Shown here one piece after another: positions 23,987 to 32,344 of a stretch of 64,000 bases of DNA. The stretch is taken from positions 124,001-188,000 of the forward strand of contig JAHDLB010000027.1 in NCBI GenBank assembly GCA_018432315.1, written 5' to 3'. This DNA is from Anaerolineae bacterium. Its GTDB lineage: Bacteria; Chloroflexota; Anaerolineae; Aggregatilineales; Aggregatilineaceae. The position numbers and the translations under genes were made by a program. A model generated the notes under the pieces. That model was given only the letters and a program-made list of their open reading frames with translations. It was not told where the DNA came from and searched no databases. Positions within the stretch are counted from its first letter, which is position 1. Every line of letters begins with the position of its first letter.

Positions 23987-25134
23987 GGTGCGTAGGGGTT
24001 TTCCCACCCGCGAGCGTAGGCCTGGATCGCCTCGTAGATCGGCCTGGCGTAGAAATCGGACGACACCAGCGCGTAGTACGCATCGCGGCGGTTGTGCAGG
24101 TCCAGCGGCTGGCGGAAGATCCAGATGCAGAGCTGTTCGGCCCAGGGCCACGCCGCGACCATATCGAAGGCGTCCAGCGTGTAGGCGATCCGCTGGCCGG
24201 GACGGACGGCGCGCGTCCAGCGCGGATCGTCGTTCCACCCGCTCTCGGTGATGACGATGGACTTGTCGCCGTCGCCGTAGCGCTCCATCACCGCGCGCAG
24301 CAGTTCTACGCGGCGGAAGTTGATGACGTCGGGATCGGGCTCGTCCTGGGGCGGGAGGGTGAAGCCGTAGGTGTGAACGGCCAGCGCGTCGAACGCCTCG
24401 GCGGCGCCCGCCTCGTACATCCGCTCCAGGTACCGGATGTCGCTCATGCCGTATAGGCTGTCCTCCGCCTCGGTGGTGGGCGCCAGCGCCCCGCCCAGGA
24501 CGGTGACGTCCGGGTTACCTTCGTGGGCGGCGGCGTAAGCGAAGCGCAGCAGCCACGTGTACGCTTCCGGATCGACCTGCCGGTCGCCCCATTCGATGCT
24601 GAGATTCGGCTCGTTCCAGATGATGATCGTATCCACGCGCCCCCGGTAGCGCGCGGCGAAGGCCCGCACGAAATCCGCGAACGCCTCGAAGTGCTCGTCG
24701 GTCAGGTAGGTGAAGGTGGTCACCTTTTCGTGGACGGGCGGGCGGGCCCAGTGGGGGACCAACCCCAGGCGAGCGATCACGTCGAGCCCCTGGTTTTCGG
24801 CGTGGCGGATGATGCGATCGGGATGGCTCCAATCGAATTCGCCGCGCTCCCCTTCGACGTAGGGCCAGGGGAAAAACTCGACGATGGTCGGGGCGCCCAT
24901 CTCGCGCACCATGCTCAGCGTGCGCTGGATCTTCCACTCCTCCACTTCGTCGGTGAGCCGGGTATGGACGCAGATCGCGGGCTGTTCGGTGTGGACGGTT
25001 TGCGGCGGCCCCAGGCGCACGATGGGCGGGGCGGGCGCGATCGCCTTGAGAACCCACACCAGGATCAACAGCCGGGCGACTAACCCGGCTGCGCGCAGCA
25101 GTTTCTTGGTAGGAAGGGGAGCCGTCAAATCCAT
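23983..25134 (-). CDS. Membrane-anchored glycoside hydrolase-like protein (clan GH-A)
   Basis: 383 aa. N-terminal transmembrane anchor at about 12-33. The (beta/alpha)8 barrel follows. WNEPN carries the expected acid/base Glu, and the late VITESGW carries the expected nucleophile Glu, as in clan GH-A (GH5/GH39-like) retaining glycosidases. Other conserved positions are VEFFPWPYVEGERGEFDW and VHTYGF. The substrate is unknown. It may act on exopolysaccharide at the cell surface. It overlaps the next gene by 4 bp and comes 70 bp after a set of three very small membrane proteins. Confidence 0.85.
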   Translation of the reverse strand: MDLTAPLPTKKLLRAAGLVARLLILVWVLKAIAPAPPIVRLGPPQTVHTEQPAICVHTRLTDEVEEWKIQRTLSMVREMGAPTIVEFFPWPYVEGERGEFDWSHPDRIIRHAENQGLDVIARLGLVPHWARPPVHEKVTTFTYLTDEHFEAFADFVRAFAARYRGRVDTIIIWNEPNLSIEWGDRQVDPEAYTWLLRFAYAAAHEGNPDVTVLGGALAPTTEAEDSLYGMSDIRYLERMYEAGAAEAFDALAVHTYGFTLPPQDEPDPDVINFRRVELLRAVMERYGDGDKSIVITESGWNDDPRWTRAVRPGQRIAYTLDAFDMVAAWPWAEQLCIWIFRQPLDLHNRRDAYYALVSSDFYARPIYEAIQAYARGWENPYAP

Positions 25135-25204
25135 GAGGGGACCGGCGCGCCGGCAGCAGGGACGAACGCCCGAACGCGGCGCGCCACACAGCTATCTGAT
25201 GCGG

Positions 25205-25441
25205 TTATTTGCCGTCACCCGCGCCCAAGTCCGTGACCTGGCGCACGATAGCCAGCAGGGCCACGGCGAGCTTGAGCGCATCCATCGTCTTGATTCCCCG
25301 CGGCTCGATGGCGCCGTGTTCCTCAGAGGCACGGGCGTATAAGTAGGCGGCCAGGAAGCCCAGGACCAGGCCGGTGACGCCACCAACCATGTAGATCCGG
25401 GTCTTCCAATTGACCTCAGGGACCGGTAAATCGCTGGTCAT
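25205..25441 (-). CDS. Small membrane protein, unknown
   Basis: 78 aa. One clear transmembrane helix (about 17-36, MVGGVTGLVLGFLAAYLYA) and a second weakly hydrophobic segment at about 55-70. Its ATG overlaps the previous stop by 4 bp. It resembles its upstream neighbour in size and in the GLxAAYxYA pattern, so the two may be paralogues. Confidence 0.6.
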   Translation of the reverse strand: MTSDLPVPEVNWKTRIYMVGGVTGLVLGFLAAYLYARASEEHGAIEPRGIKTMDALKLAVALLAIVRQVTDLGAGDGK

Positions 25442-25656
25442 AAACTAATGCCTCCACGCAGGGTTTCCTTGATGCGTTCCAGCCGGCTCTTGCGCTTCTC
25501 CCGGATGGACTGAGCGTAAAAATAGGCCGCGATCAGGCCGACCAGCAGCGCCACGACGCCGCCGATCAGGTAGGCCCACACCTGGGCATCTTGCTCTTCG
25601 ATCACATCGATCAGTTCGCTGACTTGGTCTTCGGCTTTCTTAGCTATGTCGCTCAT
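25438..25656 (-). CDS. Small membrane protein, unknown
   Basis: 72 aa from the ATG at 25656, which is 8-9 bp after AAGG. An ATG three codons earlier abuts that ribosome site. It has an acidic amphipathic N-terminus (DQVSELIDVIEEQDAQ), one transmembrane helix (about 30-48, GGVVALLVGLIAAYFYA) and a basic C-terminus (REKRKSRLERIKETLRGG). It overlaps its upstream neighbour by 17 bp. Confidence 0.6.
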   Translation of the reverse strand: MSDIAKKAEDQVSELIDVIEEQDAQVWAYLIGGVVALLVGLIAAYFYAQSIREKRKSRLERIKETLRGGISL

Positions 25657-26098
25657 CACTTGCATCCTTTCCTTGCCAGCCGCGAATAGTATATTCCCAG
25701 CGCGTGATTCGCGTGTTGAGACCGACGAATGGCCGGGCGATTTTGGGCGCGAATCGATCGGTCTGGACCGCCGCTTTCCCGGTCAGGCGGCGCACTGCTT
25801 GCAGCGGCCCGGTCGTGACCCGGTACAGACGTCCGGCGCCGACCGCGGCGACTGCCAGGACCGCATAGGGTACGATGCACAGCAGGGCCAGCGGGAGCGC
25901 GATGAATGCGGTGGCGACGATACCCATCACGACACCGATCTGGGTGCCCTCGATCGCGTCGCTGGCAGCGGCCACCACCAGGATCACACAGAGCGCCACC
26001 AGCAGCAGCGCCGGAATGGCGACCGGGGCTACGATCCGCAGCCAGATGTCGCGCCGGTGCCGCCGGACCGGGTTGGTGGTCGTGTGTGATGCGCTCAT
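25640..26098 (-). CDS. Membrane protein with two to three helices, unknown
   Basis: 152 aa from ATG 26098, with GGGAG upstream. The adjacent ATG at 26101 is an alternative. It has hydrophobic segments at about 20-43, 55-80 and perhaps 80-90, then a basic C-terminal region of about 60 residues. First gene of the small membrane operon, with a promoter at 26115-26143. No family recognised. Confidence 0.6.
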   Translation of the reverse strand: MSASHTTTNPVRRHRRDIWLRIVAPVAIPALLLVALCVILVVAAASDAIEGTQIGVVMGIVATAFIALPLALLCIVPYAVLAVAAVGAGRLYRVTTGPLQAVRRLTGKAAVQTDRFAPKIARPFVGLNTRITRWEYTIRGWQGKDASDERHS

Positions 26099-26114
26099 CA
26101 TCTCTCCCAAGCCC

Positions 26115-26143
26115 ATTCTAGCACGGAACAGGTGATCTACCAA
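26115..26143 (-). promoter_or_regulatory. Promoter for the small membrane-protein operon
   Basis: Minus strand TTGGTA (26143-26138), 17 bp, TAGAAT (26120-26115), 17 bp before the start codon at 26098. It could drive transcription through to the GH-A, SBP and cupin genes. Confidence 0.6.
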
Positions 26144-26152
26144 CGGCTGGCG

Positions 26153-26190
26153 CGGCGCAGGGACGATGGTGCGGTGGCGTCCCTGCGCCG
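26153..26190. terminator. Perfect 12-bp stem-loop after the Thr-Pro lipoprotein gene
   Basis: CGGCGCAGGGAC (26153-26164) pairs exactly with GTCCCTGCGCCG (26179-26190). It has no T run on either side. It sits between the lipoprotein stop and the promoter of the next operon, so a terminator or insulator role is likely. Confidence 0.5.
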
Positions 26191-26213
26191 TGAGAATGGC
26201 CGCCCAGCCGGTG

Positions 26214-27917
26214 TCAGTTGCTCACCGTGATGCGGAAGAAATAGGTCGCGTGGCGGGTGCCCCACGCGAGCCGGATCGACATGATGTAGTCGCCCGTTTC
26301 TGGCGTGATGGTGAACAGCGTCCGGTTGTCGCCGCGCCGCGTTTCGGGCTGGCCGGTGGCGACGCCGGAGTCAGTCAGGTATTCGATCCGGACCTCCTGG
26401 GGCCGCTCGCCGGACGACATCAACTGGGCGTCGGTCCCGCGCAGCAGGTGCAGCCGGTCCTGCGTGACGCCGGTAACCGGCTGTTCGACGCATCGATCGT
26501 CGTCTTCGGCGGCGGTCGCGCAGAGCTGGTAGCCCACAGGGCGGTAGACCCGGCCCCCGTAGACCAGCGTCAGGGCGGGGATCTCGTTCAGGGTGGGGGC
26601 CTCTGCTGCTGGCGCTTCCGGCGCGGCAGGTTGAGCCTCGACCTGGGGCGCAGCGGTGCCCGGCTGGCGGGCCAGCGCCGTGTCGAAGATGCCGCCGCTG
26701 GCCGCCGTCTCGACGCCGGTGCGCTCGATGAGCTGGCCTTCGTAGCCGCGCATGTCCACGCGTACCGCGATCTCGTCCGTGTCGTGAATCGGGACCGGCG
26801 CGAAGCTGAACTGGCCCCGCGCATTCGTCACGGTCGTGCCGAAGCGGCTGTTGGCCGGGCTGGCAGTCGATACCAGCGTGAAGCTGACCTGCGCGCCCGC
26901 TACCGGCACCGGGTTTCCGGCGACGTCGGTCGTCACCGTGCCCGCGATGGCGATATCGCCCAGGCTGCCGGTCACTGCCGCGGCGGGCCCTTCCGTGGTG
27001 GGTTCGAGCGCGCTCTCCCCAGGCGGGGCCTCGACCGCTTCGGTGGCCGCCGGCTCGCCGGCCACCTCAGGCGCTTCTTCTGTCGGCAGGGCGGCGGTTT
27101 CGGCGGGCTCTTCGGTCATAGCCTCACCCGGCTGTCCGGCTGATTCCTGCGTGGGCGCGCCTACCGCCGCTTCCGCGGGTTCTTCTGTTGGGACGTCGCC
27201 GGGCTGTTCGGCTGATTCCTCCGTCGGGACGCCGCCCGCCTCGGTGGTGGGCGCGGTGATCGCGGCTTCGGCGGGCTCCTCGGTTGCCAGCTCAGCCGGT
27301 TCTTCGGTAGGTTCCGGGGTGGCGGTGGGCTCCGGCGTGTCGGTGGGGGGAATCTCGGTCGGGACCGGCGTCTCGGTGGGCGGCAGGGTGGGGGTGGCTG
27401 TTGGCTCCAGCGCCACCATGACCCCGCTCACGTCCAGGCCGAAGACGTAGGACACGTAGGGCGTGTCCTGGCTGTCGATCGTCACGTCCTCGACGTCGGC
27501 ATACTCCACGTTGACCCGGATCCGGTATCTGCCGTCGGCCAGCTCGGGGTTGTAGACGCCCTCGGTCCCGGTACCGAGATCCTGCACGCCGCCCTGGCCG
27601 TCCAGCAGCGTTGCCGTGAAGCTCTTGATCGTGCCGTTGCTGTCTTCGACGACGAACGTGACCTCGTCCCCGGCAGTCACCGCTGCCAGGGCGGGATTCT
27701 CCTGGGCGGCTTCGTTCACGTCGCATTCCCAGTTGTCTTCGGACCGGGGCCAGCAGTAACTATAGACGTCTTGATCAAAGACCTGGTCGCCAATTTTGAG
27801 GCGGACGGTGGGGTGGCCGGTACCCTCGTCGGCGTCGTCATCGCCGCCGCAAGCCGCCATCGCCAGCGCGAGCACTACAAGAAGCGTAAACAGCAAAATC
27901 CGTTTGTTCATGGTCAT
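26214..27917 (-). CDS. Large Thr/Pro/Glu-rich lipoprotein with carboxypeptidase-regulatory-like domain
   Basis: 567 aa. Lipoprotein signal MTMNKRILLF then VVLALAMAAC, with the Cys at 23. Residues about 35-165 form a beta-rich domain. A very long Thr-Pro-Glu-Ala repeat region (about 170-325) holds many copies of a TEEPAE-like unit. Residues about 330-420 resemble a CarboxypepD_reg/Big-like domain (VAGAQVSFTLVS, RGQFSFAPVPI). A C-terminal beta-rich domain follows. A second in-frame ATG lies two codons in. It is probably a cell-surface protein with a wall-spanning stalk. It is 27 bp downstream of the DUF84 NTPase gene. Confidence 0.8.
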   Translation of the reverse strand: MTMNKRILLFTLLVVLALAMAACGGDDDADEGTGHPTVRLKIGDQVFDQDVYSYCWPRSEDNWECDVNEAAQENPALAAVTAGDEVTFVVEDSNGTIKSFTATLLDGQGGVQDLGTGTEGVYNPELADGRYRIRVNVEYADVEDVTIDSQDTPYVSYVFGLDVSGVMVALEPTATPTLPPTETPVPTEIPPTDTPEPTATPEPTEEPAELATEEPAEAAITAPTTEAGGVPTEESAEQPGDVPTEEPAEAAVGAPTQESAGQPGEAMTEEPAETAALPTEEAPEVAGEPAATEAVEAPPGESALEPTTEGPAAAVTGSLGDIAIAGTVTTDVAGNPVPVAGAQVSFTLVSTASPANSRFGTTVTNARGQFSFAPVPIHDTDEIAVRVDMRGYEGQLIERTGVETAASGGIFDTALARQPGTAAPQVEAQPAAPEAPAAEAPTLNEIPALTLVYGGRVYRPVGYQLCATAAEDDDRCVEQPVTGVTQDRLHLLRGTDAQLMSSGERPQEVRIEYLTDSGVATGQPETRRGDNRTLFTITPETGDYIMSIRLAWGTRHATYFFRITVSN

Positions 27918-27944
27918 CGTTCCCCCATATGGTGGAAATGGCTC

Positions 27945-28481
27945 TTACTCCGACTCGGATACCGGGTACCAGGCTGGATTCTGGAATGGGGCCAGGGCCA
28001 GCCGCAGATTCGTCTCGTAAGCGCTCTGGCGCGTTTCGAGGTCGTTGGTCAGGATGCCGATCGCGCCGTTCTGGTGTCGGGTGTTCGGCGTATGGGTGAG
28101 CGCGTCCATCGCCGCGCCGAGTTCGCCGCCGCGCCGCACGTGGTCGGCCACGGCTGGCGGCAGCAGCATGCACGAATTCCCGCCGACGCCCACGCGGCCC
28201 GCCCGGTCGACGACGGCGCACCAGGCACACGTCATCAGTCCGAATTCCGTCTGTTGCACGCCCCCTTCGAGGCCCACCGCCAGATCGGCGCCGGTCGCAT
28301 CGAGCGCGGCGCGCGCCCGGTTGACCGCGCCCTGCCGCGTTGCCGGATCGCCCCAGGGCTGGCTCGCCACGCCGGACGGCACATCGACCGCGACGAATTC
28401 CGCGCCGGGATACAGTGGTCCCATAACGGCGCGGACTGCGTTACACTTAACGGGGTTGGTGGAGCCGGTGGCGATGCGCAT
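27945..28481 (-). CDS. Inosine/xanthosine triphosphatase (DUF84, YjjX family)
   Basis: 178 aa from ATG 28481, which fits the promoter at 28510-28538 and the GAGG just upstream. An ATG ten codons earlier lies at the likely transcription start. MRIATGSTNPVKCNAV and the VDVPSGVASQPWGDPATRQGAVNRA region are typical of this house-cleaning family, which hydrolyses ITP and XTP to keep deaminated purines out of nucleic acids. E-G-G-V follows as expected (LAVGLEGGV). Confidence 0.88.
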   Translation of the reverse strand: MRIATGSTNPVKCNAVRAVMGPLYPGAEFVAVDVPSGVASQPWGDPATRQGAVNRARAALDATGADLAVGLEGGVQQTEFGLMTCAWCAVVDRAGRVGVGGNSCMLLPPAVADHVRRGGELGAAMDALTHTPNTRHQNGAIGILTNDLETRQSAYETNLRLALAPFQNPAWYPVSESE

Positions 28482-28509
28482 AGCCTCACTCGTCGATAGG
28501 TGTGACCGC

Positions 28510-28538
28510 ATTGTAGCATTGCCGCCGTAAAATGACTA
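28510..28538 (-). promoter_or_regulatory. Promoter for the DUF84 NTPase gene
   Basis: Minus strand TAGTCA (28538-28533), 17 bp, TACAAT (28515-28510). Predicted start near 28503, giving a leader of about 22 nt. Confidence 0.55.
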
Positions 28539-28583
28539 ATCGGCCAATGCGGCATGGTGCCGCCATGAATTGAGGGGCGCGAG

Positions 28584-30290
28584 ATGTATTTCGATGCAGT
28601 GACGATCATGGCGCTGGTGGACGAACTCGACGCGGTTCTCGTGGGCGGGCGCGTGCAGGACTCCATCGAGATCGATCCGGAGACGATCGGGCTGGAGATC
28701 TACGCCAACCACCAGCGGCATTACCTGGTGTTGAGCGCGCACCAGCAGTTCGCGCGGGTCCACCTGGCGAGCGAGAAGCTGCGGCGCGGCGTGCAAAAAC
28801 CCTCGCCGCTGGGCCTGCTGCTGCGCCGCTACGTGGAGGGCGCGCGCGTCGAGGCGATCCGCCAGCCGGAATGGGAGCGTGTGATGATCCTCGACCTGGA
28901 CGGGCCGGAAGGCGTGTTCGAGCTGGTGATCGAGCCGATGGAGCGTCGGGCAAACATCCTGCTGGTGCGCGACGGCGGGACCATCGTGGACTGCCTCCGG
29001 CGCGTTGGCCCCCAGGAAAACCGCGTGCGGGTATCGCTGCCCGGCCAGCCGTATACGCCGCCGCCCCCGCAAAAGCTCAAGCGCGATCCCCACACGCTGA
29101 CGCTCGGATTGGCCGCCGACATGCTCGACAACGAGCCGGGCGAGCGCACGCGGCAGGTGCTCACGCGGCGCGTGTTGGGCTTCAGCCCGCAACTTGCCAA
29201 AGAAGTCGTCTTCCGCGCGACCGGCGCGATCAACACGAAAGCCGCCGACACCAGCGCCCGAACCCTGCTGAGCGTGATCGAGGAGGTGTTCGGCGCGTTT
29301 CAGGCCGGGCAGTGGGAGCCGGGCGTGGCGCTGGACGCCGAAACCCCGGCGGCATTTTCGGCCTACCGGCTGACTCACCTGGAGGGCTGGACGCCGCGCG
29401 CCGGCATGAGCGAGGCGCTGGAAACGTATTACGGCGTGATGGTGGGCGAGGGAGCCTACAGCGCCGCCAAGAAGCCGGTGCAGGCGATGATCGCGGAGGC
29501 CAGGACGCGCGTGCAGAAGAAGCTGGAGTCGCTGCAAAGCTCGCTGCGCGACGACGCGGACCTCGAACACCTGCGGCACAGCGGCGAGCTGCTGCTGGCC
29601 TACCAGTACGCGCTCAGCCCTGGGCAGACGATCCTCCGCGCGCAGTATGAAGTCGACGGGCCGGAGCTGGAGATCGCGATCGACCCGGCGCTGACGCCGC
29701 TGGAGAACGCCCAACGCTATTTCGAAAAGTACGAGAAGGCAAAACGCGCCCGCGCCGAAGTGCCAAAACTGGTCGAGGCCACCCGGCAGGAACTGGACTT
29801 TCTCAACCAGTTGGAGATCGACCTCGACCTGGCGAGCAACTGGCCGGAGATCGGTGAAGTGCAGGACGCGCTGCAGGCGAACGGGTACTGGCGTGGCACC
29901 AAAACGGCGCGCCCCGGCGGCGAGAAATCCGCGCCGCTGAAGGTGCCTGCCGGCGAGGGATTCGTCGTGTGGGTGGGGCGCAACTCGCGCCAGAACGACA
30001 CGGTCACCTTCGACCGCGGCGGGCCGGAGGATCTATGGCTGCACGCGCGCGGCGTGCCAGGCGCTCACGTGATCATCAAGTCCGGCGGGGCGCCGGTGCC
30101 AGAACACGTCATCGAGCGCGCGGCGGCGATCGCGGCCTACTACAGCCGGGCGCGAACCGAAACGCGCGCGCTGGTGGACGTCACCCGACGGAAATACGTG
30201 CGCAAGATCAAAGGCGGCAAGCCTGGCATGGTGACCTACCGCAACGAGACGACGGTCGAAGTGGTGCCCGCGCCCGAAGAGGCGGATTAG
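28584..30290 (+). CDS. rqcH: RqcH/NFACT family ribosome quality-control protein
   Basis: 568 aa, the usual length. The NFACT-N domain starts MYFDAVTIMALVDEL and includes the ERRANILLV strand. A central coiled coil at about 300-420 follows, and the NFACT-R domain at about 460-560 has the signature GRNSRQNDTVTF, then DLWLHARGVPGAHVII. RqcH binds obstructed 50S subunits carrying peptidyl-tRNA and directs alanine tailing of stalled chains. Older annotations call it fibronectin-binding protein A. GAGGGG precedes the ATG. Its stop codon overlaps that of the convergent ppk2 gene by 4 bp. Confidence 0.93.
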   Translation: MYFDAVTIMALVDELDAVLVGGRVQDSIEIDPETIGLEIYANHQRHYLVLSAHQQFARVHLASEKLRRGVQKPSPLGLLLRRYVEGARVEAIRQPEWERVMILDLDGPEGVFELVIEPMERRANILLVRDGGTIVDCLRRVGPQENRVRVSLPGQPYTPPPPQKLKRDPHTLTLGLAADMLDNEPGERTRQVLTRRVLGFSPQLAKEVVFRATGAINTKAADTSARTLLSVIEEVFGAFQAGQWEPGVALDAETPAAFSAYRLTHLEGWTPRAGMSEALETYYGVMVGEGAYSAAKKPVQAMIAEARTRVQKKLESLQSSLRDDADLEHLRHSGELLLAYQYALSPGQTILRAQYEVDGPELEIAIDPALTPLENAQRYFEKYEKAKRARAEVPKLVEATRQELDFLNQLEIDLDLASNWPEIGEVQDALQANGYWRGTKTARPGGEKSAPLKVPAGEGFVVWVGRNSRQNDTVTFDRGGPEDLWLHARGVPGAHVIIKSGGAPVPEHVIERAAAIAAYYSRARTETRALVDVTRRKYVRKIKGGKPGMVTYRNETTVEVVPAPEEAD

Positions 30291-31099
30291 TCGGGAATCA
30301 CGACCTTGTCCAGGTCCGGTTCCGGCGCCGGGTAGCGCATGTCGAGCCCTTCCAGCGCCTCGACGATGGCGCCCGACACGACCAGGTTGCGGTACCATTT
30401 CTTGTTGGCGGGCACGATGTGCCACGGTGCCCAGGGCGTGTGGCAGCGCGTCAGCGCGTCCTCATAGGCGGCCATGTAGGCGTCCCATTTCTCGCGCACG
30501 GCCAGGTCCCCGTGCGAGAATTTCCAATGCTTGTCGGGCTTGTCCAGCCTGTCCTGAAAGCGTTCCTTCTGCTCGTCTTTGGAGATGTGCAGGAAGAACT
30601 TGAGGATCGTCACGCCGCTGTCGGCCAGCAGGCGCTCGAAGGCGTTGATGTGCTCGTAGCGCGCCTGCCACACGTCCTCCGGCACCAGTTCATCGACGCG
30701 CACCACGAGCACATCCTCGTAATGCGACCGGTTGAAAATGCCGATCATGCCGCGCCCCGGCACGTGCTTGTGTATCCGCCACAGGAAGTCGTGATCGAGT
30801 TCTTCCTGGGTGGGCACCTTGAAACTGGCGACCTGCACCCCCTGGGGATTCGCGCCTTCCATGACGTGGCGGATGGTGCTGTCTTTGCCGCCCGCGTCCA
30901 TCGCCTGGAACACGATCAACAAGGCGTGCTTGTGCTCGGCGTAGAGCACCTCCTGCAACACGTCGATACGCTCCAGGTTGTGCTTGAGCGCGTCTTTGGC
31001 GTCGCCTTTGCTCTCGTATTCGCCGGTGTACCCGGGATCGTAGTCTTCCAGGTGCACGCGCTCGCCGAACTCAGGCCGGATCCGTTGCTTTTTGCTCAT
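30287..31099 (-). CDS. ppk2: Polyphosphate kinase 2 family protein
   Basis: 270 aa from ATG 31099, with GAGGAAA at good spacing. The ATG seven codons earlier lacks one. The PPK2 P-loop motif is FQAMDAGGKDSTIRH at about 64-78. The lid region includes NRSHYEDVLVVRV, and the late KKWYRNLVV is typical. The enzyme moves phosphate between polyphosphate and nucleotides. The length fits a single-domain PPK2, but the class (NDP or NMP phosphorylation) is not certain from sequence. Overlaps the glycosyltransferase gene upstream by 29 bp. Confidence 0.92.
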   Translation of the reverse strand: MSKKQRIRPEFGERVHLEDYDPGYTGEYESKGDAKDALKHNLERIDVLQEVLYAEHKHALLIVFQAMDAGGKDSTIRHVMEGANPQGVQVASFKVPTQEELDHDFLWRIHKHVPGRGMIGIFNRSHYEDVLVVRVDELVPEDVWQARYEHINAFERLLADSGVTILKFFLHISKDEQKERFQDRLDKPDKHWKFSHGDLAVREKWDAYMAAYEDALTRCHTPWAPWHIVPANKKWYRNLVVSGAIVEALEGLDMRYPAPEPDLDKVVIPD

Positions 31100-32339
31100 G
31101 TTCGGTTTCCTCGCTCTCAAGTGAACCGCCTAGCCGGTCGTAGACCGCCAGCAGTTTGGGGACGATCTTCGTCCAATCGTGATGGGTCCGGACGTATGCC
31201 GCGCCGGCCTCGCCCAGCGCGCGGCGTTTGTCCGGGTGGTTGAGCAGATCGACGACGGCCTCAACGAACACGCCGGCGGAATCGGCCAGCCGCAGCTCGA
31301 CGCCGTCCCGCACGTTCAGCCCCTGGGCGCCGATCGAGGTCGACACGATCGCCTGCCCGGCGGCCATCGCCTGCAGGAGTTTGAGCCGTGTCCCGCTGCC
31401 CATGCGCAGCGGGACGACGTACACCGCCGCCGTGTGCAGGAAGGGGTTGACATCCGGCACCCAGCCGGTGATCTCCACGTTGTCGGCGCCGCGCAGGGTG
31501 TCGAGGCGCGGGTGCGGCTCGCTGCCCACGATGAAAAACCGCGCGTCGGGGACGTGTGCGCGGATCGGCTGGAGCACCTGCTCGGCGAACCACAGCGCGG
31601 CGTCGACGTTGGGCCGGTAGCTCATCGAGCCGGTGAAGACCAGGGCATGCGGGCCGAGGTCCAGGCTGGTGTCGTGGTGGCTGTACTGCGCCACGTCGAT
31701 GCCGTTCGGGACGACGCTCACGGCGATGCCCGGCGCCAGTTTCCGGAACGCGTCCGCGTCCGCCTCGGAGACGGCGATGGTGTGTGTCACCGCCCGGCAT
31801 ACCGCCCGCTCGAACCGGGTGAGCCGCTGCCACTGGATAAACGAATAGACCGCGCCGGGCAGCCGCCGGAGATCGCGCTTTTCCGCCTCGTAGATGGTGC
31901 GCTGGAGGTCATACTCTGCATTGAACGAGTCGTAAATGACCGGCACGTGTGGGCGCGCGCCCCGGATGACGGGCAGGTAGGCGGCCATTTCGAGGCTCTC
32001 GATCTGGACGAGATCGAACGCCCGCGCCGCCAGGAGTTGCTCGAGCCGGGCGGCGAACTCCGGCGAGTAATACCGGCGCTGCATGTCGGCGTGTTGGGTG
32101 ACCAGCAGATCGTGCAGCCGGTGCAGGATGGCCCGGCGGGGCGGCGGCACGCCCTCGACCGAAGCGCAGAACTCGCTCAGCGCCGCCTGGCTGGCCGCCA
32201 GCCGCGCGGGATCGGCGAAGGTCATCAGGTGTACCTCGTGGCCCGCCGCGTGGACGCCGCGCATCAGGCCGTTGGTGCGCAGCGTGCCGCCGGCGTGGGG
32301 CGGTTCGGGCAGTTGGGCGGTCAGGAAGAGAATTCGCAT
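31071..32339 (-). CDS. GT4-type glycosyltransferase
   Basis: 422 aa from ATG 32339. GT-B fold: the N-terminal part has MRILFLTAQLPEPPHAGGTLR, and the C-terminal donor-binding part has LVFTGSMSYRPNVDAALWFAEQV and the acidic motif in VVPLRMGSGTRLKLLQAMAAGQAIVSTSIGA. This is the usual family 4 / sugar transferase pattern with nucleotide-sugar donors. The substrate is unknown. It is the second of two consecutive glycosyltransferases, 5 bp after the first, and overlaps the ppk2 start. Confidence 0.9.
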   Translation of the reverse strand: MRILFLTAQLPEPPHAGGTLRTNGLMRGVHAAGHEVHLMTFADPARLAASQAALSEFCASVEGVPPPRRAILHRLHDLLVTQHADMQRRYYSPEFAARLEQLLAARAFDLVQIESLEMAAYLPVIRGARPHVPVIYDSFNAEYDLQRTIYEAEKRDLRRLPGAVYSFIQWQRLTRFERAVCRAVTHTIAVSEADADAFRKLAPGIAVSVVPNGIDVAQYSHHDTSLDLGPHALVFTGSMSYRPNVDAALWFAEQVLQPIRAHVPDARFFIVGSEPHPRLDTLRGADNVEITGWVPDVNPFLHTAAVYVVPLRMGSGTRLKLLQAMAAGQAIVSTSIGAQGLNVRDGVELRLADSAGVFVEAVVDLLNHPDKRRALGEAGAAYVRTHHDWTKIVPKLLAVYDRLGGSLESEETEHEQKATDPA

Positions 32340-32344
32340 GGGCG

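Noticed and set aside
26990-27420. Repetitive DNA that could be a CRISPR or tandem-repeat locus
   Set aside because: The repetition follows the codons of the Thr-Pro-Glu-rich stalk of the lipoprotein. Spacing is irregular and in frame.
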